Part shown: positions 34,848 to 42,003 of the stretch, in pieces | Numbering within the stretch: the stretch's first letter is position 1 | How the letters are laid out: every line of letters starts with the position of its first letter | DNA from: Thiogranum sp. | GTDB taxonomy: Bacteria > Pseudomonadota > Gammaproteobacteria > DSM-19610 | Assembly: GCA_030148805.1 (NCBI GenBank) | Contig: JASBSS010000003.1 | Span: 1 to 57,191, forward strand | Length of the DNA stretch: 57,191 nucleotides | Direction: 5' to 3' | The notes under the pieces: model-generated | The model's database searches: none | Told to the model about the DNA's origin: nothing | The model's input: the letters and a program-made list of their open reading frames with translations, nothing else | Position numbers and translations under genes: made by a program

Positions 34848-35586
34848 CCCAACCCGGGCGGTGAGTGTGGTGCTGCACGATGTAGCCCCTTCCACCTGGC
34901 CCCTGTACCGCGACTTCGTGCGTCGTATCGACGGACTCGGGCGGGTGCCTCTGACGCTGCTGGTGGTGCCCGATTTTCATCATCACGATCACTTGCTGCA
35001 ACATCCGGCTTTCGTCGCCAGCATGGATGAGCGCCTGGCGCGCGGCGACGAGTTGGTGATGCACGGCTATTATCATGCCGACGATGGCCCTGCCCCGCGC
35101 ACGCCGGCGGAGTACTTCATGCGTCGTGTGTATACCCACGAAGGAGAGATGTACCGCCTCTCGGCAAGCGCGGCACGGGCGCGGCTGGAGCAGGGTGTCG
35201 AGCTGTTTCAGCGGTTCGGCTGGCCGCTGAACGGCTTTGTGGCGCCGGCCTGGCTGCTTGGTCCCCAGGCCAGACAGGCCCTGCAGGAGTTTCCGTTTCG
35301 TTACACCTCCGCCCCCGCCGCGCTGTTGCGACTGCCGGATTTCACCCAGCGGCCCGCGCCGTCACTGGTATGGAGCGCGCGCAGCGCCTGGCGCCGGTTC
35401 GTCTCCCGTCACTGGAACCAGCGTCGTTTGCGCCGCCACGCCGATGCGCGGCTGCTGCGACTCGGACTGCACCCGGTGGATATGTGCCACCCGTCTGCAC
35501 AACAGTTCTGGTTCGAGACCCTGGAAGCGCTGTTGCACCACCGCACGCCCCTGACCAAATCCGCCTGGCTGGAGCAGGTGGGGTGA
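34840..35586 (+). CDS. DUF2334-type polysaccharide-deacetylase-fold protein
   Basis: The 248-residue protein opens VSVVLHDVAPSTWPLYRDFVRRID and has DELVMHGYYH, the NodB-like metal-binding His and Asp pattern of DUF2334 proteins, then GFVAPAWLL. This family is predicted to deacylate glycans or glycolipids; the substrate is not known. The ATG overlaps the glycosyltransferase end by 8 nt and its stop overlaps the next start as GTGA, so the three proteins are probably made together. Confidence 0.82.
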   Translation: MADPTRAVSVVLHDVAPSTWPLYRDFVRRIDGLGRVPLTLLVVPDFHHHDHLLQHPAFVASMDERLARGDELVMHGYYHADDGPAPRTPAEYFMRRVYTHEGEMYRLSASAARARLEQGVELFQRFGWPLNGFVAPAWLLGPQARQALQEFPFRYTSAPAALLRLPDFTQRPAPSLVWSARSAWRRFVSRHWNQRRLRRHADARLLRLGLHPVDMCHPSAQQFWFETLEALLHHRTPLTKSAWLEQVG

Positions 35587-36611
35587 GCCTTCGCTATGGG
35601 GTTCTGGCATTGCTGGGTTTGGCGATCGGCGTGGGCTTGCCGGTATTCCTTGGCGGCGGCAAGGCTCTGGCGCTGCTGCGCGATTACCCCCTCGACGAGT
35701 TGTTGTTGTTGCTGGCGATGGTATTCGTCGGCTGGAACCTGAACGCCGGACGCGTGCGCCTGCTCACCAGCGGCATGGGCACCCGCCTGACGCACGTTCA
35801 GGCCCTGGCTACGATCATGGCGTCCGAATTCGCCGTCTGCGCCACCCCGGGCGGTGCCGGCGGCCCGATCACCTATGCCTTTGTCCTGTCCCGTCGCGGC
35901 ATGACCGCCAGTCACAGCGTCGCGCTCTACGCCGCCGATCAGCTCATCGATCTGTTGTTTTTTCTCACCGCATTGATCGGCTTAAGCCTCTACTGGTTGT
36001 TCGTACCCCAGGATTTGCATGTAGTATGGCAGCTGATGGTGCTCGCGGTGTTGGTCTTCGGCGGCTTGGCGGTCTTCGTTGCCGTGCTGCGCTTTTACCG
36101 CAAAGTGTTATTGCTGGCCGGCCGTCTATTGCGTCACTTGCGCGTTTCCTCAAACGGCCGGCGGCGTTTGGCGCGCCGGGCGATTGAGTTTCGCCATTCA
36201 TTGGCGGTGATACGCAGCTACTCACGCAGACGCCTGTTCGCGGTCTATCTGCTGTGCGCCGGTCACTGGTTGTTGCGCTACAGCATCCTCTATCTGGTGG
36301 TGCGCGCCTTAGGTGGGGAGTTGTCCTGGGCCTATGCCTTTCTGGTGCAGATGCTCTCTCTGGGCGCCGGCCAGATCGCCCTGCTGCCCGGGGGCAGCGG
36401 CGGCACCGAAGCCAGCGGCACGGTGTTGCTGGCGCCGGAACTCGGCACAGCAATGGCCGCCGCGGCGATCCTGGTATGGCGTTTCGTGACGTTCTACTGG
36501 TATCTGATTGCCGGTGCGCCGGTATTTGCGGTGCTCGCCGGACGACCTCTTTGGCGGCGCATGACCGGCCGTGCGCAAAGCGCTGTCGATCCGCAGGCGC
36601 TCGGACCGTGA
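35583..36611 (+). CDS. Lysylphosphatidylglycerol-synthase-TM-type (flippase-like) membrane protein
   Basis: The 342-residue integral membrane protein has about eight predicted TM helices and the features of the LPG_synthase_TM/UPF0104 family: FAVCATPGGAGGPITYAFVLSRRG near residue 85, and SLGAGQIALLPGGSGGTEASG near residue 265. The catalytic aminoacyl-transfer domain of MprF is absent, so this is the flippase-like part alone. It starts at GTG overlapping the upstream stop. In this operon it could translocate a glycolipid built by the GT4 enzyme; that is inference. Confidence 0.85.
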   Translation: MSLRYGVLALLGLAIGVGLPVFLGGGKALALLRDYPLDELLLLLAMVFVGWNLNAGRVRLLTSGMGTRLTHVQALATIMASEFAVCATPGGAGGPITYAFVLSRRGMTASHSVALYAADQLIDLLFFLTALIGLSLYWLFVPQDLHVVWQLMVLAVLVFGGLAVFVAVLRFYRKVLLLAGRLLRHLRVSSNGRRRLARRAIEFRHSLAVIRSYSRRRLFAVYLLCAGHWLLRYSILYLVVRALGGELSWAYAFLVQMLSLGAGQIALLPGGSGGTEASGTVLLAPELGTAMAAAAILVWRFVTFYWYLIAGAPVFAVLAGRPLWRRMTGRAQSAVDPQALGP

Positions 36612-36620
36612 TGTCGGGGT

Positions 36621-37112
36621 CTAGGAAACGCGATTGGCGCTGGTCGCCGCGTCCTGTTTACGCAGTACATACATGGAAAGCGTCAGCAGGACAATCATCA
36701 CTGTCAGCAGACCGAGCTCCACCATGGTGCCCTGAAAGCTGCTATTGGCCAGATCTGTCTCACCAACATTTTCCGCGGTGATGACCAGAATGCGGCGTAC
36801 CGCGGCAATGATGCCGATGACCAGAAAGGGATTGATCTCCAGCCTGCGAGTCTGGGCGATGCGTTCCACGGTATAGATGATCTCGGCGAGCATCAAGGCC
36901 AACAGCACACGATCGAGAAGGTGTGTCATCGCCGCGTTGTAATCACGCCGCCAGAACAAGTGGCTCATTTGCACCACGGCTTCGATCAGCAAGGCACCCG
37001 CGGCCACCACCAGCACATATCCGGCAACCAGATAAATAAACTGCTCGGCCTTGACGAGAATACGCGCACTCGCGCTCGGTAGCTTTGCGTCGGGCATGTA
37101 ATCGGACCGCAT
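36621..37112 (-). CDS. psiE: PsiE-family phosphate-starvation-inducible membrane protein
   Basis: The protein is about 163 residues with four TM helices: FIYLVAGYVLVVAAGALLIEAV, VLLALMLAEIIYTVE, FLVIGIIAAVRRILVITAE and LGLLTVMIVLLTLSMYV. The central RLEINPFLVIGIIAAVRRIL is the PsiE signature. The function is unknown in any organism. Start at 37112 or the ATG five codons later; neither has a strong ribosome site. It follows the sensor kinase gene by 94 nt on the same strand. Confidence 0.82.
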   Translation of the reverse strand: MRSDYMPDAKLPSASARILVKAEQFIYLVAGYVLVVAAGALLIEAVVQMSHLFWRRDYNAAMTHLLDRVLLALMLAEIIYTVERIAQTRRLEINPFLVIGIIAAVRRILVITAENVGETDLANSSFQGTMVELGLLTVMIVLLTLSMYVLRKQDAATSANRVS

Positions 37113-37206
37113 AAATGACGGGTTGCAGAGGTTGCGATTGTAACACAGCCGGGCGTTTACCGGGCAATCGGCCGGAGACCCGCAGGCATTCGCACGCCGG
37201 TGGCGG

Positions 37207-38799
37207 TCAGTCGAACGAGCCGGATGCGCCAGCGCCGCCGAGATCCGTGCCTGCCGCCGCACTCAGCGGCAATTCAATGTAGAAGGTGGAACCGACACCG
37301 ACTTCGGTATCGAAGCCGGCTTTACCCTCGTGCGCTTCGACAATGAGCTTGACAATACTCAGGCCCAACCCCGTACCGCCAAGTTTGCGCGTGTTGGAAC
37401 TGTCCACCTGCTCAAATTTCTGGAACAGACGGTGGCGTGAAGTTTCGGGGATGCCGGGCCCATGATCCTTGACGCTGACGCGGGCGAAAGAACCGTTGAC
37501 AGTGATAGCCACCTCTATCGTATCGCCGCTAGCACCGTATTTGGAAGCGTTCGACAACAGGTTGAACATTACCTGACAGATTCGACTCTCGTCGACATCG
37601 ACGATAATCCCGGGCGGTGCATCGGTCAGCACATAGCGGCTGGAAAACTGTTCACCGTAGTTGCGGCTGTCACGAATACAGCTTTCTATGAGCGGCGAGA
37701 GCTCTACCGGATGCCTGTGAAAATCCATTTTTCCGGCGTCGATCTTTTGTACGTCCAATATGTCGTTCACCAGCGCTTCCAGCCGCAGAGCATTATTTAG
37801 CGCAATCACGATCAACGATTTGGTCTTCGCTTCCAGCGCGCCGACGAGCCCACTGTTGATCAGCCCCAGGGCACCGCGAATGGACGTCAGCGGTGTGCGC
37901 AATTCGTGACTGACTACGGAGAGAAACTCGTCCTTATGTTTTTCCGCCCGGCGGCGCAGCGCTTCTTCGCGCCGGACATAAAACAGCATGACGATAGACA
38001 CCAGAGCGAACAAGCCGAAAATCAGCGCCGATTGCCGCAGCAGGCCGGCATAGAAATTCTTAAAAAGCCCAGGGGCATGCATATCCACAGCCTCCCACAC
38101 ACTGCCGGGCACGGCCTGACGCGAAAGTATACGCTGCTGTTCGTCGGCCGAGAGACGATAGTCTTCCCGTACCCAGTTGATACGAGCACCGTCGACGGTA
38201 ACTTCGATAAGCTGCGAGGCCTGCGGGTAAACCAGCATCGCCTGGTGGCGCGGCGTCTGTGCGCTTCGCAAGGTGGCGCCGAGGATATCGGCGTGAAAAC
38301 TGATAAACAGTATTCCCGAAGTTGGGCCTGAGCCAAACCTCGCCAGAATATCGAAATGGTAACCTTCGTAATTGGGATGAATACGTGGAAGTTGTGCGCC
38401 GGTAGCGACAAAGGTCTCGATATCCTGCTGACAGACATCGCCTATCAACTCGTCAAAATCGTCCAGATAGGGGGCTCCGTCGGCGCCCGTCACCGTAAAA
38501 GCGAATTGATTGGGGAAATAGGCTACGACAAGTCTCCCCAGGCGCTGCTCAAGCACTTCGTCCTGCGGACGCGCAGCGAGTTGTTGGATCAGCGACAAAT
38601 GCTCTTTGGCGAACAGATCCACCAGCCGCTCTTTTTCGGCGATAAAACGCGCAATGTCATGCGCGACGCCGGCCGTGGTCTCCTGCGCAATGCCGGTATG
38701 GTAGGCCCTGAAGTCCTGCACCCGCGCCTGCGCAATCCACACCAGCATGCCGACCACCAGGCAAGTAACGACCAGCATAAAAAAAACGTAGCGTTTCAT
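37207..38799 (-). CDS. Membrane sensor histidine kinase
   Basis: The 530-residue protein has TM1 at about 5-23, a large periplasmic sensor region of about 230 residues without an obvious named fold, TM2 at about 256-275, HisKA with His298 in VSHELRTPLTSIRGALGL, and HATPase with NLLSNASKYG and GTGLGLSIVKLIVEAH. No response regulator is adjacent, so its partner is encoded elsewhere. The periplasmic part (ADGAPYLDDFDELIGD, GILFISFHADIL) may be a cache-like sensor. Confidence 0.88.
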   Translation of the reverse strand: MKRYVFFMLVVTCLVVGMLVWIAQARVQDFRAYHTGIAQETTAGVAHDIARFIAEKERLVDLFAKEHLSLIQQLAARPQDEVLEQRLGRLVVAYFPNQFAFTVTGADGAPYLDDFDELIGDVCQQDIETFVATGAQLPRIHPNYEGYHFDILARFGSGPTSGILFISFHADILGATLRSAQTPRHQAMLVYPQASQLIEVTVDGARINWVREDYRLSADEQQRILSRQAVPGSVWEAVDMHAPGLFKNFYAGLLRQSALIFGLFALVSIVMLFYVRREEALRRRAEKHKDEFLSVVSHELRTPLTSIRGALGLINSGLVGALEAKTKSLIVIALNNALRLEALVNDILDVQKIDAGKMDFHRHPVELSPLIESCIRDSRNYGEQFSSRYVLTDAPPGIIVDVDESRICQVMFNLLSNASKYGASGDTIEVAITVNGSFARVSVKDHGPGIPETSRHRLFQKFEQVDSSNTRKLGGTGLGLSIVKLIVEAHEGKAGFDTEVGVGSTFYIELPLSAAAGTDLGGAGASGSFD

Positions 38800-39082
38800 A
38801 GCGGTTGTAGCGACTGGAGGCGGGAAAATATAAATGTTTGGCGAGCGCTTTCAGTGCCCCGCCACTACCTGGCGCCCGATCGAGTAGCCGGGCTCATTAC
38901 CATTAATATTTTCCGGTTATTCAGGCTCACCCGGGGGGTGAGAGAAAACCCCATTGTACGCCACTCGCCGGCGCCGGTATCGCTGTGCCGGCGGCGCTTC
39001 CGGTCGAAAACCGCATCAAGGCAGGTCGACTGGAGCCCCTACTACCCGAGTGGAGTTGTGGCGGCATAGGTATGTTTGCCGT

Positions 39083-39577
39083 TTACTGAGTTTCATTAAA
39101 CATATAGCGATAAATTTTCCAGCCACCACCAATACGCTTCATAACAAACAACTCCCTGCTGTTATTGACGATATTTACGTCTTCCTGCAGAAGCTTGATA
39201 TCACCATCGGAGACAGTACGCGCAAAGGCAATATCGTGACGTATCTGAATTTCTTCAATATGGAAGGAAACCTTCAGCTCGAGATGTTTGAACACATCGT
39301 CATAGGCCTCACGTAACTGCTGCCTGCCGGAGGCGGTTGGTTTATTCGAGGGCATAAATACACCATCATCCGCATAAAGCACCATAACCGCGTCGGTGTC
39401 CGAGGCGTTAAGCGCCTTTTGGTAGTCAGCCAACACCGCCTCAATCTTCGTCCGCGCCCGTGACTGGCATGCTTGAGCGGTTTCCGAGTTGCTACTGTCG
39501 TCGCCTGCCGTGGCCACCCCTAGAGCGGAAATATTCAGCGCAAGCGCGACAAAAAATGACCTTATTAATTTCTTCAT
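39083..39577 (-). CDS. Exported SnoaL/NTF2-like protein (DUF4440 type)
   Basis: The 164-residue protein has a signal peptide ending ATAGD and an NTF2-like cone fold: IEAVLADYQKALNASDTDAVMVLYADDGVFMPSN, then GRQQLREAYDDVF. Such proteins bind small ligands or act as isomerases; the role here is unknown. The gene is visibly AT-richer than the pump and copper genes and shares that trait with the oxidoreductase and LysR genes beside it. Confidence 0.75.
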   Translation of the reverse strand: MKKLIRSFFVALALNISALGVATAGDDSSNSETAQACQSRARTKIEAVLADYQKALNASDTDAVMVLYADDGVFMPSNKPTASGRQQLREAYDDVFKHLELKVSFHIEEIQIRHDIAFARTVSDGDIKLLQEDVNIVNNSRELFVMKRIGGGWKIYRYMFNETQ

Positions 39578-39608
39578 CCGTTCACCTTTTCATGTCTATT
39601 CACTTGCA

Positions 39609-40589
39609 CTAGAAAGAAACAACCCCCTTGCCCAGTATCTGATTGTTTTCCATGGCTTGGTGGGCGTCCTGAATCTGGTCATATCGGTATGTTTTTGACA
39701 CCAGTGAGGGCATGTTTCCTTTTTCGATCTGTTCTATGACCCACTGAATAGGCGATGCTGAAAACTCCAACCCTTCCGAACCCAGCAATCCGCTGCCGAA
39801 GAAGCTGAGTTTGACCGTATTTGGCAGATCGGACATGAAATCAAAACTGTCAATCCTAGTTCCGCTCAAAACACCTACAACGCAGACCTGCCCCCAGCAC
39901 TTCACGGCAGCCAGAGTATCCTTGAGCGTGGCCGCTCCGACGACATCCAGGGCGTTATCTATCCCGTTCGGCATAATATCCCTGACTTTATCCGCAATGT
40001 GGCCGTCGTCGATAACCACGATATCGGCACCCTGTAGCTTAAGAACGGTTTCGTTCTGTGCGCTGCGCGTGGTGGCAATGACCCTCAGCCCCCTGGCCTT
40101 CGCGTAGGTGATGGCCGCAAACCCCAGCGTTGTTGTTCCACCTCTTACCAACAGCGTTTGCCCCGGTTGGATCGCCAGATTTTTATCCAGCGCCGCCCAT
40201 ATCGTAAGGTAGGCCTGAGGAATCGCGGCCAGCTGTTGCCAGGAAAGCGTGGTTTTGACCGCCAGAACATTGCTTGGGGGGGCTAACAGGTACTCAGCGT
40301 AACTGCCGTCTCTGGCCAACATCAGACCGCCCATTGCGGTGATGACTTTATCGCCAGGTTGGAAGTGCCCGCTATTGTCTTCGGCAACTTCGCCAACAGC
40401 TTCTATGCCGGGTATTTTGGGCTCACTGATCTCGCCCCAGCTACCGGCGCGAAAATAGGCTTCGGCTCTGTTTAAGCCAAAAGCCTTGGTGCGAATTTTG
40501 ACGTACCCCTCCGGGGTGGTTGGCTCGGCCACCATCTGAACATTAAGCTCATCTACGCCACCGGATTTGTTGACCACAATCGCCTTCAT
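39609..40589 (-). CDS. Zinc-type alcohol dehydrogenase / quinone oxidoreductase family protein
   Basis: This is an MDR-superfamily NAD(P)H-dependent oxidoreductase of 326 residues. The GroES-like domain (GLNRAEAYFRAGSW, IPGIEAVGEV) precedes a Rossmann domain with TLLVRGGTTTLGFAAITYAKARG. The catalytic-zinc Cys/His set is absent, as in quinone oxidoreductases. The substrate is unknown. It is divergent from a LysR regulator gene, the usual layout for a regulator and its target. Low GC compared with the genes to the left. Confidence 0.85.
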   Translation of the reverse strand: MKAIVVNKSGGVDELNVQMVAEPTTPEGYVKIRTKAFGLNRAEAYFRAGSWGEISEPKIPGIEAVGEVAEDNSGHFQPGDKVITAMGGLMLARDGSYAEYLLAPPSNVLAVKTTLSWQQLAAIPQAYLTIWAALDKNLAIQPGQTLLVRGGTTTLGFAAITYAKARGLRVIATTRSAQNETVLKLQGADIVVIDDGHIADKVRDIMPNGIDNALDVVGAATLKDTLAAVKCWGQVCVVGVLSGTRIDSFDFMSDLPNTVKLSFFGSGLLGSEGLEFSASPIQWVIEQIEKGNMPSLVSKTYRYDQIQDAHQAMENNQILGKGVVSF

Positions 40590-40646
40590 CTCTGTACTCC
40601 CCTATAGCCATCGAAACATCATTTCCCGGGCACTATAGGGTGTTTT

Positions 40647-40694
40647 TATATTTGGGATTAGATACTATTAATGAAAATTATTTTCTCAAATATA
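40647..40694. promoter_or_regulatory. Candidate LysR operator between oxidoreductase and lysR genes
   Basis: In the 118-bp divergent gap, TATATTTG and CAAATATA form an inverted repeat with a 32-bp spacer. The right arm ends 13 bp before the LysR start. Spacing is wider than a classic LysR T-N11-A box, so the call is tentative. Confidence 0.35.
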
Positions 40695-40707
40695 GGAAAA
40701 TAGCAGA

Positions 40708-41613
40708 ATGCTCGATCTCAATTCACTTGCGACCTTCGTCAAGGTTGTCGACACCGCGAGCTTCTCTGCAGCCGCACGCCAATTGGGCATGCCGATATCG
40801 ACCGTCAGTCGAAAAGTGGCGGAACTTGAAAAGCAGCTCGGCGCTCGCCTGCTGGAACGCTCCACTCGCCGGCTACGCCTTACCCATACCGGTACGGAAA
40901 TCCTCGAAGAGGCGAGAAAAAGTCTTGAAATTAGTGAAAATGTTGAAAGTATAATCGCCCGCCAAAACACCGAAACAAGAGGCATGCTGCGTCTTTCCGC
41001 ACCACCCAGCATCGCCGAGAGCGTACTGACCCCCCTGGTCACGGAGTTTCAGAAATCCTGTCCGCAGGTGCGCGTGCACATTCTTGTCACCGAACGCTTT
41101 GTCGATCATATCGCCGAGGGAATAGATCTCGCGTTTCGCGTCGGTGTATTGAAGGATTCCAGCCTGGTTGCAATAAAACTGCTGCGTTACCGCCACCAAC
41201 TGGTAGCCAGCCCGGCGTACATGGATACCATAAAGGCGCCTAAAAAGCCGCCCGACCTGCTGCGTTGCAGACTGCTCGCTTTTTCACAGTGGGCGCCCCA
41301 GACCGACTGGGTGTTCAGCAAAGGGGCGCGCAACGAACGCATCACCTTTAAACCCCATCTGGCGATGAATGATTTTTCCGGTTTGGCGTCCTCACTGGCC
41401 TCGGCGGCCGGTATCGGTGATTTGCCGCCTATTGTTTCACCGCATCTTTTAAGGCAAAACAAACTGGTAGAGGTCATGCCAAGCTGGCGCTTTCAGGCCG
41501 TAGACTTATCCGTTGTGCATTTGAGTAACCGATACATTTCGCGCCCTGTCAGCCAGTTCAAGGAGTTTGTCACAGACATGGTATCAACGCTATTCGACCA
41601 ACTACCGGCCTAG
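40708..41613 (+). CDS. LysR-family regulator
   Basis: The 301-residue protein has an N-terminal helix-turn-helix (DTASFSAAARQLGMPISTVSRKVAELEKQLGARLLERSTRRL) and a LysR substrate-binding domain with LRLSAPPSIAESVLTPLV and GIDLAFRVG, as in the group that controls adjacent oxidoreductases. No redox Cys pair. It is divergent from the quinone-oxidoreductase-like gene, its probable target. Confidence 0.9.
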   Translation: MLDLNSLATFVKVVDTASFSAAARQLGMPISTVSRKVAELEKQLGARLLERSTRRLRLTHTGTEILEEARKSLEISENVESIIARQNTETRGMLRLSAPPSIAESVLTPLVTEFQKSCPQVRVHILVTERFVDHIAEGIDLAFRVGVLKDSSLVAIKLLRYRHQLVASPAYMDTIKAPKKPPDLLRCRLLAFSQWAPQTDWVFSKGARNERITFKPHLAMNDFSGLASSLASAAGIGDLPPIVSPHLLRQNKLVEVMPSWRFQAVDLSVVHLSNRYISRPVSQFKEFVTDMVSTLFDQLPA

Positions 41614-42003
41614 GGAGATCGCGTAGCCGTTACCGGCGGACGACGGACTTACACTACACCTGGTCAATCCGGCGAACCAGCGCGCCGTGGCAGGCGGCTA
41701 GCCGGCACTGGCGGGGGCACTGCCCGTAACGTAGCACTCACTCGGGGAGGACTCCCGGATGACGTATTTTTGCTCCCGGGCTTGCAGGTGGATAATCCTG
41801 TGCCACGCTTCCCGGACGTATCGAACTGCTCACTGAGGTATTTCATGACCTCGGCCTGAATGTCACGAACCTGTTCGAGAACGTAGGCGCCAACTATGAC
41901 GTGCTGTGTGAGGCGGTGTTGAAACGGCGTGACGAAGTGCTGGAGCAGGTCGCTGCCTGAAACAAGCCTTTCTATGATGTTTGGAAGTATTGCCGGAGCT
42001 GCT
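41614..42003. other. Gap between lysR and hypF with a gene fragment
   Basis: There is no complete gene in these 390 bp. A plus-strand open frame at 41796-41960 lacks a start codon but reads like protein (see the next entry). The rest shows no recognisable feature. It marks the boundary between the AT-richer block and the hydrogenase operon. Confidence 0.5.
41796..41960 (+). pseudogene. Start-less fragment of an unrecognised gene
   Basis: This frame of 54 codons ends at a TGA and begins right after an in-frame TAA. It has coding-like composition (GRIELLTEVFHDLGLNV, ENVGANYDVLCEAVLKRRDE) but no ATG/GTG start and no ribosome site. I do not recognise the family. Upstream sequence in another frame (DDVFLLPGLQVDNPV) may be its frameshifted continuation. 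The opposite strand is also open here, so a minus-strand origin cannot be excluded. Confidence 0.3.

Noticed and set aside
38926-38942. CTCACCC/GGGTGAG hairpin between the NTF2-like and sensor kinase genes, considered as a terminator or riboswitch
   Set aside because: There is no T-tract in either direction and no known riboswitch consensus. It could be a weak terminator only.
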